Origin: Planctomycetaceae bacterium
GTDB taxonomy: Bacteria; Planctomycetota; Planctomycetia; Pirellulales; Pirellulaceae
Assembly (NCBI GenBank): GCA_021298315.1
Contig: JAJTFC010000009.1
Coordinates: 1 to 64,000, forward strand
Direction: 5' to 3'
DNA: 64,000 bases
The notes below the pieces were generated by a model, which worked only from the letters and a program-made list of their open reading frames with translations, ran no database searches and had not been told where the DNA came from. This document shows positions 32,997 to 43,495 of this stretch, in pieces. The first letter of the stretch is position 1. Each line of letters starts with the position of its first letter. A program made the translations under genes and the position numbers.

Positions 32997-33455
32997 TTAG
33001 GGCTCTAATTGCCCTACAAGAATCGTGTAACCATCGGGGTCTTGGACTCGAAGTTCGCCGTGCGGCATGTAGAACGGATTGCAAATGGAATAGACAGCAC
33101 GGCGCTCGGGCATATGCCCTTCCTGGCCCCGTTTGCGTAAACCCGGTGGGATTCCGCCATCTTCAAGGCCATGAGCGATCAGGTGATCACGCAAGCCTCG
33201 CACGTCGCTTGCGTACATGTAGAACAGCACTGCTTGTTGGCTCGGAACGATCGGGCCGCTCGATAGTGCCAAGAATACTTCGGCTTGACCTGACTTTAAT
33301 CCGACAAAATTCGTCACCCTATCCTCGCGGACATAGCGACTCTCTACCTTGAATCCTAGCAATTGATAAAACTCGCAAGCCGCATCGACATCTTCGACAT
33401 GCAACATAGCGACACAACGATTCACAGCAGGCGATCGATCAGGATTGGATGTCAT
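32997..33455 (-). CDS. VOC/glyoxalase family protein
   Basis: VAMLHVEDVDAACEFYQLLGFKVESRYVRE...HGELRVQDPDGYTILVGQ; start chosen at internal ATG of the 32997..33659 ORF. Confidence 0.85.
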   Translation of the reverse strand: MTSNPDRSPAVNRCVAMLHVEDVDAACEFYQLLGFKVESRYVREDRVTNFVGLKSGQAEVFLALSSGPIVPSQQAVLFYMYASDVRGLRDHLIAHGLEDGGIPPGLRKRGQEGHMPERRAVYSICNPFYMPHGELRVQDPDGYTILVGQLEP

Positions 33456-33610
33456 AAAGAGTCGGTTCTTTGAGTGTCTCACTGGTCTCTTGCAATTGGT
33501 GGATTCTACCATGATTGCATCATGATGTCCTGGATAGACGGACAGGACATCAGTGTAAAAAATCATTTGTACTAGCGACGAAAATGCTCGTTCAATGATT
33601 GGGCACGAAG

Positions 33611-35761
33611 ATGACAATAAAGAAACTTGGATACGAACGTCTCGAATCGCGATTGGCACTAACAGTTTCTATCCTTGAATCGGAGGATATCGGATATTTT
33701 TTTGATTCTGAAAGCAATATCGTCCAACGATATGACATTCAAGCGGAAACTTGGATCCATGCGATCGCTCTAGAAAACACCCTTGCTGGTCCACAAGTGG
33801 CCCACGTTGACGCCGATGGTATCTACGCAAGCTTTGGACAGACCGTCTACCGATACGCTTTGGATGGTTCATCCAAAACCCATTTGATCAATTCGCAATC
33901 ATCGGTAATTAGCATTCATTCGGATGGGGATCTGCTGATGATCGATTACAGCAGTTCGAATCAAACCAGATTTGTCAGTATCAGCAAAAGCAGCAATTAC
34001 GCCGTCGATTCCATGGTGAAAAGCAATTACTATTACAATACCCCGCCTATTTTTGCGATCGCTTCTGGATCAAACACGTTTTATGGAGCCTCATCATCGT
34101 TCTCTACCTTGCAGTTGTCCACCTTCACCTACGACCAAAGCGGCAAGTTTAGTCAAAGCTATAGTACGATTTCGAACTACGGCGATTATCCAGCGGGTGT
34201 ACGATCTTGGGTGTTTCCCGATGAGTCCAAGTTCATCCATAGCTCTGGCACGATATTTGCAACTTCGGATCTTCGATTGGTCAATCGCATCGCTCCGGTC
34301 GATGACATTGACTACCTGCAAAGTGAGATTCCATTCGTCGTGCAAGGCAACCAGATTACGGCTTACTCGAAGGCCTTCCTTCCTACGGGAATGGTCGATC
34401 TTGGCAGGAAACCGATCAAAATTTTTGTAGGGTCGACCGATGTGGTTGCCTTCTTCTTGGACTCTCTAGCTCCTCGAGGCTACCAAGTACAAATCATATC
34501 ACTCAGTGATTTTCATCCTGCCGATCCGAACCTTCCGATCGATCCTACCGGATTGGCCTATACTCCCGACTGGACAGGGGTGTCCAACCAAGCAAGAGTC
34601 TTGCTCATGAGCAAATCGCACCAGAATATCTTTATTTGGAACCCTATGACCTCGACCTATGAGCGAAGCATCGGATTGCTCGGAAGTCCTAATGCGGTTG
34701 CTTACGACCGAGCCGAAGACCTGATCTATGTCGCTTACGAATCAGGATTGATTTACAAGATCGATCTGCAAGATCCGCAACCCCATGAGGTTCCTTTCTA
34801 TCGTCTTCCGGGCAAGGCGTTGGCCATAGCGACTGCAGGTGAATTCGTTTTTGCTGTGAATCCATCCTATTATCGGTATGAACACCGAGTGATCTCAAGG
34901 GACGGATATTTGCTGAGCTTGAAAGATCATTACGAGCAATACACGGAATTTGTCTGGGACTCGGTGAATCAAGCGATTTACGCAAGCAGAGGAAATAGTT
35001 ATTCGACTGGCCTGATGTGGGAGTCGATCGATGCGATGGGTAACTTGCTCTCGCCTCCACATTCCTATTACTTCGAAGGTACTGGGGCGTTTCGACCTGT
35101 TCGATTCAACGATGGTAGCAAGTCGATTTTGCTCGGATCTGGCCTGGTTTTCGATGCCAAGACGCTCAAGCCTACCCTTTATACACTAGCCAATAGCATT
35201 ACCGACGCGGTGTGGTTCGCAGGTCGCTGGGTGACGATTCGCAACATCGTCGGAGTTCCTCAATTGCAACAATGGCTAGGACAGACCTTCGAGCCAATCG
35301 ATGTACTACAGTGGCCAAGCGGAACTGGGTACTCGGTGCAAGCAATAACAAGCAATCGAATCGTCATAACGGTAATCACCAGCCAAGGTGTTCCCTCGTT
35401 TTTGATCCTGGATGAGAATCTCCAGCCTGCGAAGGTCAATAATACCTGGCACAACTACGATGCACCGATGGATGTCGACGACGATGAGTTCGTATCTCCC
35501 CTAGACATACTGATCATGATCGACCAGATCAATCTCTACGGCTCACGTCAAATTATCAATGTAGGTGAACATTACTGCGATGCAGACAACGATGGAGTCA
35601 TAACTCCATTGGATATTCTCGACGTCATCGACTGGATCAACCTGCAAAAGAGCAGCGAATCAAAGCCCAATGGCGAATCGGAATTCAACACGGATTTTCT
35701 ATTTGCGGTCTTTGATGATTGGCCGATGGCACCCAATAAGCGGTTGAAAAAACCGCTCTAG
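33611..35761 (+). CDS. Surface/exported protein with C-terminal dockerin type I-like repeats
   Basis: N-terminal KKLGYERLESRLALTV (LEPR-XLL-like); 'MDVDDDEFVSPLDILIMIDQINLYG...YCDADNDGVITPLDILDVIDWINLQ'. Confidence 0.8.
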   Translation: MTIKKLGYERLESRLALTVSILESEDIGYFFDSESNIVQRYDIQAETWIHAIALENTLAGPQVAHVDADGIYASFGQTVYRYALDGSSKTHLINSQSSVISIHSDGDLLMIDYSSSNQTRFVSISKSSNYAVDSMVKSNYYYNTPPIFAIASGSNTFYGASSSFSTLQLSTFTYDQSGKFSQSYSTISNYGDYPAGVRSWVFPDESKFIHSSGTIFATSDLRLVNRIAPVDDIDYLQSEIPFVVQGNQITAYSKAFLPTGMVDLGRKPIKIFVGSTDVVAFFLDSLAPRGYQVQIISLSDFHPADPNLPIDPTGLAYTPDWTGVSNQARVLLMSKSHQNIFIWNPMTSTYERSIGLLGSPNAVAYDRAEDLIYVAYESGLIYKIDLQDPQPHEVPFYRLPGKALAIATAGEFVFAVNPSYYRYEHRVISRDGYLLSLKDHYEQYTEFVWDSVNQAIYASRGNSYSTGLMWESIDAMGNLLSPPHSYYFEGTGAFRPVRFNDGSKSILLGSGLVFDAKTLKPTLYTLANSITDAVWFAGRWVTIRNIVGVPQLQQWLGQTFEPIDVLQWPSGTGYSVQAITSNRIVITVITSQGVPSFLILDENLQPAKVNNTWHNYDAPMDVDDDEFVSPLDILIMIDQINLYGSRQIINVGEHYCDADNDGVITPLDILDVIDWINLQKSSESKPNGESEFNTDFLFAVFDDWPMAPNKRLKKPL

Positions 35762-35915
35762 GCATGCTGCTATCCGCCGCATGGCGCAAGCCAGCGGGCA
35801 GCAACGAGTGGTCGGCTTACCACGTGCCATTGCATGCACTAGGCATGTCATCTTATAATATTGGCTTGCGTTTTTATCCATTTCATTGGGCTAGTAACCT
35901 GAAACGGCAGATTCG

Positions 35916-36224
35916 ATGGCCAAATCCAAAGCCAATGAAGAAACCAACGGCGAATTGAGTTTTGAGTCCGCCATGGCGGCGCTCGAACAGGCGGTGCGTA
36001 AACTCGAAAGTGGATCGCTCCCGTTGGATCAAATGCTTGCCGAATACGCCAAGGCGGTCGAGTACGTCCAGCAGTGCCACCGTCAGCTCGAAGGAGCTCG
36101 GCGGCGAATCGCCCAGTTGCAGAGTGTCGGACCCGATGGCAAAGCGAGCACCAAGGATTGGGACGACACGGCACCGGTCGTTAGCGAGAACCGCGAAGCT
36201 CCCACGCGTCGCAAGGCGACTTAG
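35916..36224 (+). CDS. xseB: Exodeoxyribonuclease VII small subunit
   Basis: SFESAMAALEQAVRKLESGSLPLDQMLAEYAKAVEYVQQCHRQLEGARRRI. Confidence 0.93.
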   Translation: MAKSKANEETNGELSFESAMAALEQAVRKLESGSLPLDQMLAEYAKAVEYVQQCHRQLEGARRRIAQLQSVGPDGKASTKDWDDTAPVVSENREAPTRRKAT

Positions 36225-36271
36225 TACTACTACTTTTCGTACGTGCCTTTAACAGAGTAAAACAAAAAGAA

Positions 36272-37513
36272 CTAGCCAACCGAGCTTCGCTGCTCTTGCA
36301 GGACTCGTGTTTGGTCTTCGAGCAACTGTCCAAAGTCGCATCGTCTAGAGTTTTGGCTTTCTTGATGGATCCAAATGAGCAGACTGCTGACTATGAGCTC
36401 TTTCATATAGGCAAAAGAGAAGCCTTCGGTGGCTTGAGCGATCTTGGAGATGTTGCTCCCGTCCCAGTCTCCCTTAAGTCCACCTTGCGTGTGCAACTTG
36501 TCCTTCCAAATCTCCAAAAACCTCGCCCGTTGGCTGGAGTCTGGTAGCGGGAACTCGTACTTGCGATCGAATCGGCTCGGGCGATCCATGATGGCAGTGT
36601 CGATGTTCTCTGGATGATTGGTCGTAGCGATGACAATCAGCCCATGATTGCGTTCGAATCCATCGAGTTGGTTCAGGAAAAAGGAGCGATTGCTGTGATC
36701 GATCAAGGCATCGAGATCCTCAAAAATCAGAACGCACGGTCGGAGTTCTCGCGCTCTTTCAAAGACTCTCTGGAGCAACTGCTCGGAACGGTAATAGTTG
36801 TGGTCAAGGCTCTGGACGTACAGGCAGGGAACTTCAAGCTCTTGGACCAAGGCCCGCAGAAAATGGGTTTTGCCATTGCCAGGAGGCCCCAGCAAGATGG
36901 CCCCGCGTCGCCAAGAAACTCCCAAAGCGAGGTATTGGTCTTGAGAAGCAAGAAATCGCTTGAAATCGTCTATCATCGACTTGCGGCGTTCGGGCGGCAA
37001 AACCAACTCCGACATGCGTGAGCTGTGCACCAACTCGAACATCTCTTTGGATCGCTCCCAATGGCCATCCTTGAACACCAAGATCGATTCGCCTGGATCG
37101 TTGGTTTTGCGGTGGACATCCAGCATGAATGCCTCGGCAATCGTAGGCTCTTGGGCCATCACCCAATACTTCGTCTGCCCGCCGCAACTGGTCTGCCAAC
37201 TGACTTGGAGTACTTGCATGCGATGTTCTTGCCAGTTTACATTCCAAAGCACCTGGGAGTAGGATGGGTAAAGAGCATCGTGATCTAGTCCTCCCCAGAA
37301 ATAGCTCAACGCCGGGGTTGGGGATTCGGATACTTCGGAGGAAGCAAGTCCAAGCGCGACATAGTCCTCTAAGTCGAGACTCTCGCATGCGAGAATTGCA
37401 TTGCCAGGATAGAGTTTGCGGAGTTGCTCCTCGATACGCAGCGGTAGCGCCGCATCGTTGCCTTCCAAAACCGATCGAAAAAAATGGTCAGGATAACTAT
37501 GCTGTGGATTCAT
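36272..37513 (-). CDS. AAA-family ATPase
   Basis: GAILLGPPGNGKTHFLRAL; CVLIFEDLDAL; VIATTNHPENIDTAIMDRPSRFDRKYEFPLPD. Confidence 0.9.
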   Translation of the reverse strand: MNPQHSYPDHFFRSVLEGNDAALPLRIEEQLRKLYPGNAILACESLDLEDYVALGLASSEVSESPTPALSYFWGGLDHDALYPSYSQVLWNVNWQEHRMQVLQVSWQTSCGGQTKYWVMAQEPTIAEAFMLDVHRKTNDPGESILVFKDGHWERSKEMFELVHSSRMSELVLPPERRKSMIDDFKRFLASQDQYLALGVSWRRGAILLGPPGNGKTHFLRALVQELEVPCLYVQSLDHNYYRSEQLLQRVFERARELRPCVLIFEDLDALIDHSNRSFFLNQLDGFERNHGLIVIATTNHPENIDTAIMDRPSRFDRKYEFPLPDSSQRARFLEIWKDKLHTQGGLKGDWDGSNISKIAQATEGFSFAYMKELIVSSLLIWIHQESQNSRRCDFGQLLEDQTRVLQEQRSSVG

Positions 37514-37771
37514 GATCTGATTTCGATGGCTATCTCTGAATTAGGTACTTGAGAAAATCAAAGAGAATAAACTGCTCATATCTATGTTCGACTCGAAGGT
37601 TTTCTAAGGTTCCGTCTGCCGTGACTGACTAGCTAGAGACACCAAGTCTACAAAAGGTTCGCATGGGGTTTGAACATGATCCGATGAACCCCTTTACAGT
37701 AGGACCTCTAACCGAGTAGAACCTTTGGCATTGTAACAGAATTCTCACCCTCCTTCGAACGGGATTTTCGG

Positions 37772-40327
37772 ATGGCAAAGCTTACCGACCACCTCAAGGT
37801 ACTTGGATTTTTTTGCAGCTTGATTCTGTTTACAGAAGTATTCAATTTTCAAAGGTGCCTTGCCCAGAAGACGCAACCTGTCGAAACCCAACTGACTCAG
37901 GGGTGGATCGTAACAAGTGGCCAAGGCATGCCGCGTGGTCGATCTTCACTTCCCACCGATCCGATCGAGTTGGCGATTATCCAAGATCGCTTGCGGATGC
38001 CCGATCCTAAAGAAGATTCCTCCCAAAGCGCAGAAGGACTGAACCCTTGGAAAAAGTTCAATGCCGATGAGCAAGGAGGCTTTGCCGGTAGGGAACTCTT
38101 TGGTGGGGTGTTGGCCGTCAGGATTGAGGTTCCCGATTCGGGGATCTGGTTGCTCGATGCTCAGGGGCACAGCTCCGTCCGGATCGATGGAGTTCAGAGG
38201 GTCGGTGACGTGTATTCCAATGGGTCGGTTGAAATTCCCGTGGAGCTCAACGCTGGTGAAAACTGGCTCCTTTTTTCAAGTGGCCGAGGACGCATTGCCG
38301 CAAAGCTTAAGAAACCTGCTAAATCTGTTTATCTCTCGCTGCGTGACACAACGTTTCCGACCGTGCTTCGGGATCAGCCCGGGGAATGGCTCGGGTCTCT
38401 GCTGGTAGTCAACGCGAGCAATCAGATCTTGGATGGTCTTTGTATCGTTGCAACTGCCGACGGATGCGAGCCAACTAGGCTCGATGTACCATCGATTCCA
38501 CCTCTTTCATTGCGCAAGGTTCCTGTCAAGCTGCTTACAACGGCGAGTTCTTCGAACGCGTTGCAAGCAGGGGATCTGACTGTGAAGATTCAGCTTGAGC
38601 GAAAAGCAACATTATCGACATCGGAATCCGAGTTGCTCGATCAACTCGATGTTCCATGGCCCGTTGGTAGTTCGGGGCAGATGCATCGGAGAACATTCAT
38701 CAGTCAAATTGACGGAAGTGTCCAATACTACGGAGTTGTGCCTCCCAAAGAAGGGACATTCAAAGCGGATCGTGCTCCAGCAATGATCTTGACGCTTCAT
38801 GGTGCGGGAGTCGAGGGGCAAGGGCAAGCAGCCGTGTATGCTCCGAAAGACAATACCTATGTCATCGCTCCGACGAATCGCAGAAATTTTGGCTTCGATT
38901 GGGAGGATTGGGGACGTTGGGATGGGCTTGAAGTCTTCGAGCAAGCACAGTCACGCTTCAAAACCGATCCAAAGCGAACCTATCTAACAGGCCACTCGAT
39001 GGGTGGTCACGGGACTTGGCATATCGGAACGCTCTTTCCAGATCGTTTTGCAGCGATCGGTCCTAGCGCCGGTTGGGTTTCTTTTGCAAGTTATGCTGGT
39101 CGAGGGGCAAGCAACCTGCAAGACCCCGTTTCCCAGTTGCTGCGTCGACCCCTCGGGGCAAGCGATACACTCGCACGCGTGAGCAATCTGAAGAACCAAG
39201 GTGTCTATATTCTCCATGGCGATGCAGATGACAATGTGCCGGTGGATCAAGCCCGAACGATGCGAGAGGAACTTTCAAAATTCCACCCCGACTGGGTTTA
39301 CAAGGAACAGCCTGGTGCAGGTCACTGGTGGGGGAACCAGTGTTGTGATTGGCCCGCGATGATCGATTTTTTCTACAGCCATGAGCTTCCCGACTCAACG
39401 CAGGTCAATACGATTCGCTTTGCAACTCCTGGCCCCCACGTTTCCTCCGAATGCCATTGGTTTACTCTCGGATGCCAACAAAAAATCGCCGAACTCTCGA
39501 CGATTGAATTGGACCGAGACCGACAGAGCAACAAGATCACTGCCAAAACAACGAACATCGAATCTTGGGGGATTCGGTTGGCAAAGCTCCTGTCTGTTGA
39601 CACCAAACTGCCCGTTAGCTTGAATCTTCAAATCGACGGTCAAGAACTTGTGATTGAGGATATCAACACGCTTGATCAAACGGTTTGGTTGGATAAGACA
39701 TCCGATCGATGGCAACAAAGATCGGCTTCGAGAGTTCCCTCGAGGGATGCTGCTCACTACGGGGTCTTCAAAGAAGCTTTCCGAAATCGTTTTATGTTGG
39801 TTTATGGCACTGCAGGAGACGTGTCCGAAAATCAATGGATGCTCGGCAAAGCTCGCTACGACGCCGAGACTTTTTGGTATCGCGGAAATGGATCGGTCGA
39901 TTGTTGGAGCGACCAACAGTACTTGGCAATCGCTCAAAAGGATCCTGCAAGTTTGGCAGATAGAAACGTGATCTTGTATGGCAACGAGACGATCAATCAA
40001 GCATGGAAGGATTTGCTCAAAGATAGCCCCGTCCATGTTCAGCGAGGAGCTTGGGGCAAATCGGGTCCCGAATCCATCCATGAATCGGCGACCGTTCTGT
40101 TGGTTCGACCCAAAACGCAAGGCCATGGTTTGGTAGCGGCTATCGGTGGAACCGATTTGCAATCGATGCGAGCGAGCAATAAGCTACCGATCTTTTCATC
40201 CGGTACGGGATATCCCGATGTGCTGGTTCTCTCACCTGAGTATCTGAAAACCGGAGTCGAAGCGGTTCGATGGGCAGGTTTCTTCGGAAGCGACTGGAGC
40301 ATCGAGCGAGGGGAATGGTTACCATAA
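37772..40327 (+). CDS. Exported alpha/beta hydrolase (prolyl-oligopeptidase/esterase-like)
   Basis: TYLTGHSMGGHGTWHIG nucleophile elbow; HGDADDNVPVDQA; GAGHWWGNQ. Confidence 0.85.
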   Translation: MAKLTDHLKVLGFFCSLILFTEVFNFQRCLAQKTQPVETQLTQGWIVTSGQGMPRGRSSLPTDPIELAIIQDRLRMPDPKEDSSQSAEGLNPWKKFNADEQGGFAGRELFGGVLAVRIEVPDSGIWLLDAQGHSSVRIDGVQRVGDVYSNGSVEIPVELNAGENWLLFSSGRGRIAAKLKKPAKSVYLSLRDTTFPTVLRDQPGEWLGSLLVVNASNQILDGLCIVATADGCEPTRLDVPSIPPLSLRKVPVKLLTTASSSNALQAGDLTVKIQLERKATLSTSESELLDQLDVPWPVGSSGQMHRRTFISQIDGSVQYYGVVPPKEGTFKADRAPAMILTLHGAGVEGQGQAAVYAPKDNTYVIAPTNRRNFGFDWEDWGRWDGLEVFEQAQSRFKTDPKRTYLTGHSMGGHGTWHIGTLFPDRFAAIGPSAGWVSFASYAGRGASNLQDPVSQLLRRPLGASDTLARVSNLKNQGVYILHGDADDNVPVDQARTMREELSKFHPDWVYKEQPGAGHWWGNQCCDWPAMIDFFYSHELPDSTQVNTIRFATPGPHVSSECHWFTLGCQQKIAELSTIELDRDRQSNKITAKTTNIESWGIRLAKLLSVDTKLPVSLNLQIDGQELVIEDINTLDQTVWLDKTSDRWQQRSASRVPSRDAAHYGVFKEAFRNRFMLVYGTAGDVSENQWMLGKARYDAETFWYRGNGSVDCWSDQQYLAIAQKDPASLADRNVILYGNETINQAWKDLLKDSPVHVQRGAWGKSGPESIHESATVLLVRPKTQGHGLVAAIGGTDLQSMRASNKLPIFSSGTGYPDVLVLSPEYLKTGVEAVRWAGFFGSDWSIERGEWLP

Positions 40328-40329
40328 AA

Positions 40330-40363
40330 ATCGCCCCGCTTAGAGTCATCCAAACGGGGCGAT
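40330..40363 (-). terminator. Rho-independent terminator downstream of hsp20
   Basis: ATCGCCCCG (40330-40338) / CGGGGCGAT (40355-40363), followed by TTTTT on the minus strand. Confidence 0.75.
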
Positions 40364-40397
40364 GAAGTATCGATGTCGTTACTGAGCCGTAGACGAC

Positions 40398-40892
40398 TTA
40401 GCCTTTGATCTCGATGGTTCTCGAAGTCGCCTTGGGGATCTTCGGAACGCGAATGCTCAGGACTCCGTCCTTGAACCGAGCTTCGATATGCTCGTTGGCA
40501 ACTTGCTTAGGAAGTCGGATCGCTCTTGCGAAATTTCCGGCAAAGCGTTCCGTTCGGTGCTGCACGGTACCCTCGCCCAAGCTCGCTGCAGCCTTGACAC
40601 CCGAGACATGGAGTTTGTCTTCGAGCAATTCAAGCTTCAGGTTTTCCAGGGTGACTCCCGGCAGATCCAAAAGCAATTCGTATCCATGTTGATCCTCGAA
40701 CACATCGAGGGCCGGTGTGAAAGCTACCTTCGCGGGTGCCTCGGTGCTTTCGGTACTCGAGCAACCGTTGCTTGAGCAACCTTTGCTCGATTGACCTTTG
40801 CTTAAGACTTGGTCGAAGATGTTTTCCATCTCGACGGCGATGTCCTGCAAGGCCGACGGAAATTGTCGAATTTGGAAAGGAAATTGAGCCAT
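40398..40892 (-). CDS. Hsp20/alpha-crystallin family small heat shock protein
   Basis: 'PALDVFEDQHGYELLLDLPGVTLENLKLELLEDKLHVSG...RAIRLPKQVANEHIEARFKDGVLSIRVPK'. Confidence 0.93.
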   Translation of the reverse strand: MAQFPFQIRQFPSALQDIAVEMENIFDQVLSKGQSSKGCSSNGCSSTESTEAPAKVAFTPALDVFEDQHGYELLLDLPGVTLENLKLELLEDKLHVSGVKAAASLGEGTVQHRTERFAGNFARAIRLPKQVANEHIEARFKDGVLSIRVPKIPKATSRTIEIKG

Positions 40893-41115
40893 AGTGAAAA
40901 CCCCTCTCACGAAAAAAAGTTGCGATCGCGGGGTGCTCGACAGACACCTGTCAATGTGACAGCACCTTTTTTGGATCCTTTTCGATTAACAGCAATGTGC
41001 GTGCCAAAGTTTGTAATCGATCCAAAATTGACTGGGATGCTTTGGGGTTCCCTGATTGACACGCCCGAGACGATCCAAACAATGGACGACCGGAGTTGCG
41101 TTTCAATAACCCTCG

Positions 41116-42174
41116 ATGCTCGGGTGCAATTTGCTTCCAAAAACGGCTGGCTTGTTTTCCTTGGGGTTACTTGGGCTCCTGGTTGGTTGTCTTTCAAATC
41201 CAACCGAGACTTCTTCGGAGTCTCCTTCGGTCGCCGGTTTGGCTGCTGGCGAGCCTGCCGGCTCTCAGCTTGGGGCAAGGGGTTGGAAGCCACCTGCACC
41301 GCTGGACTCCAAACGAGCCATGGGATACCTGGAAAAGCTCTGCAAGCTAGGCTCTCGAACCACCGGTACGGTGGGGATGGAAAAGCAACAACGGATGCTT
41401 CAAGAGCATTTTCAAGCCTTGGGGGCTAATGTTAACTTCCAGGCCTTCAACCACAAACATCCACTGACGGGTCAAGCAGTCGAGGTCAAGAATCTGATCG
41501 TTAGTTGGAAGCCAGATCTAAAACCTCGCGTGATGCTCTGCTCCCACTACGACACGCGTCCGTACCCGGATCAAGACCCTAAGAATCCTAAAGGACTTTT
41601 CGTTGGAGCCAATGATGGTGGCAGCAGCACGGCGCTGTTGATGGAGCTTGGACATGCCCTCGCCAAGATGGACTTAAAGGTTGGTGTCGACTTCGTTTTC
41701 TTCGATGCAGAGGAATTGGTCTACAACACGGACAACGGGACAACGCTAGGCGATTACTTTGTTGGCTCGACCTATTTTGCACAGCAGTTGGTAGCCAATG
41801 GACCTCAGACGACTTACCGAGCCGGTATCTTGATGGACATGATTGGGGACAAGGAACTGCAATTGTCTTGGGATGAGGTGAGTTTCAAATATGCACCGGA
41901 ATTGGCAAAAGAGGTTTGGGCCGTTGCCAAGGAGCTCGGGCTCAAGGAGTTCAGTCCTCGTGTTTTGCATTCGATCCGAGACGATCATTTGCCATTGAAC
42001 CAGATCGCTTTGGTACCCACGATCGATATCATCGACTTTGACTATCCGACGGTCGCTTCACGATCTCGCAGTTACTGGCACACGATGGCCGATACACCGG
42101 ATAAATGTTCTGGGGATTCGATCACCAAGGTGGCTGCCGTGGTGATGAATTGGTTGCAAAGGCAGAAACCTTAA
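41116..42174 (+). CDS. M28-family peptidase / glutaminyl cyclase-like lipoprotein
   Basis: Lipobox LLVGC; 'VMLCSHYDTRPYPD...GANDGGSSTALLMELG...VDFVFFDAEEL'. Confidence 0.88.
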   Translation: MLGCNLLPKTAGLFSLGLLGLLVGCLSNPTETSSESPSVAGLAAGEPAGSQLGARGWKPPAPLDSKRAMGYLEKLCKLGSRTTGTVGMEKQQRMLQEHFQALGANVNFQAFNHKHPLTGQAVEVKNLIVSWKPDLKPRVMLCSHYDTRPYPDQDPKNPKGLFVGANDGGSSTALLMELGHALAKMDLKVGVDFVFFDAEELVYNTDNGTTLGDYFVGSTYFAQQLVANGPQTTYRAGILMDMIGDKELQLSWDEVSFKYAPELAKEVWAVAKELGLKEFSPRVLHSIRDDHLPLNQIALVPTIDIIDFDYPTVASRSRSYWHTMADTPDKCSGDSITKVAAVVMNWLQRQKP

Positions 42175-42187
42175 GCTGGGTGAGACT

Positions 42188-43234
42188 TTGGCCGTAGAAC
42201 TCAAGAAGGTCACGTTCGGCTATCGAAGTCAGCAGAAGGTGCTCGACGATTTCGATTGGAACGTAGCTTCTGGTGAGTTTCACTCGGTGCTAGGTGCCAG
42301 CGGATCTGGCAAGACAACACTTTTGCGATTAATCGCAGGATTAGAACAGCCCCAATCGGGGAGCATTTGGATTTCTTCGAAGGACGCCACCCATCAGCCT
42401 GCCCACAGAAGGGGGTTGGCATTGGTCGGGCAAAGTGCAGCGACCTACGAGCATTTAAGCGTGCTAGAAAACCTCAAGTTCGCTGAGCAACTCTTTGGGC
42501 AAGTCACCCCGGGGCTTAGGCAAGAGCTACTGGGTCAATTCGGTTTGGGATCAACGCTCGAACAAAAGCCAAGCGAGCTTTCCGGCGGGCAGTTGCAACG
42601 ACTTGCGATTGTTCGAGCTCTCTTGACCCAGCGTCCGCTGCTCTTGATGGACGAACCCTTGGCTCATTTGCAAGAGTCGCTTCGTGGGCCGATCCGACGG
42701 CTCCTTCGAAACTGGCAACAGGCTCACAAGCTCACTTGCATCTATGTTACCCATGACTCGCTGGAGGCTTGTGAGATTTCGGATCGTCTAAGCGTAATCG
42801 GGCAGGGAAAGCCTCTACAGACCGCTGCCCCTGGGGAGCTTTACCGCCACCCAAACTCCAGGGAGGTTGCAGAACTCATGGGGAGACCTTCGATCCAATG
42901 GATCCAAGTCCCCGAATCGGACAAGCATGTTGGTCTACGACCTGCCGATTGGCAGTTGATCTCGGTAGGTTCCTCATCGATTGGCTCTGAAGAACTCGTC
43001 GAGATTGAGCCCGATCGAGTACGCACGATCGGTCGATTGGTTGCGATCCGTCAAGTCGAGTCTTGGACTTGGCTAGAAGTTCAAGTCAAGGAGCATCGCT
43101 TGGTTGCCGTTAGGCAAGAGAGTCCCGCACCCCAATCCAATGAGCAGGGTAGATCTGCTTGGCAGGAATTGAAAATCGACGATCGCGTCGAGCTTATCAA
43201 TACCCAACCGATATGGATAGACGCTGGTTCTTAA
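42188..43234 (+). CDS. ABC transporter ATP-binding protein (MalK/UgpC-like)
   Basis: LGASGSGKTTLLRLIAG; LSGGQLQRLAIVRALLTQRPLLLMDEPLAHL; TTG start; no permease nearby. Confidence 0.9.
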   Translation: MAVELKKVTFGYRSQQKVLDDFDWNVASGEFHSVLGASGSGKTTLLRLIAGLEQPQSGSIWISSKDATHQPAHRRGLALVGQSAATYEHLSVLENLKFAEQLFGQVTPGLRQELLGQFGLGSTLEQKPSELSGGQLQRLAIVRALLTQRPLLLMDEPLAHLQESLRGPIRRLLRNWQQAHKLTCIYVTHDSLEACEISDRLSVIGQGKPLQTAAPGELYRHPNSREVAELMGRPSIQWIQVPESDKHVGLRPADWQLISVGSSSIGSEELVEIEPDRVRTIGRLVAIRQVESWTWLEVQVKEHRLVAVRQESPAPQSNEQGRSAWQELKIDDRVELINTQPIWIDAGS

Positions 43235-43362
43235 CGATGTTCCGTCGTTAGGATATGGCCCACCAACAGCCAGATAACGACAAAGAGGATTCCCATCAGG
43301 GTGTTTGCGAATTCAAGGGAAATCAAACCAGTGCCTTTCGGATCGAGGGTGATACCAGCCAT
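43231..43362 (-). CDS. Putative 43-aa single-TM protein
   Basis: Not in the ORF track (too short): MAGITLDPKGTGLISLEFANTLMGILFVVIWLLVGHILTTEHR; stop overlaps the stop of the convergent ABC gene. Confidence 0.45.
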   Translation of the reverse strand: MAGITLDPKGTGLISLEFANTLMGILFVVIWLLVGHILTTEHR

Positions 43363-43495
43363 CCGTAAAGCCAAACCGGGATGTTAGCCCGTCCACATCA
43401 TGCAGAGGCGTTGCATCGGTCGTTGGCCTTTGAGAATCGATAAAAAATCCAGAGGGTGGATTAATCGTTAAGGCCTGCAAAGATGGCAAGTGGGC

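Noticed and set aside
32997-33659. Upstream extension of the VOC protein to 220 aa
   Set aside because: The VOC domain starts at the internal Met (33455); upstream residues look like untranslated sequence and run into the start of the divergent dockerin gene.
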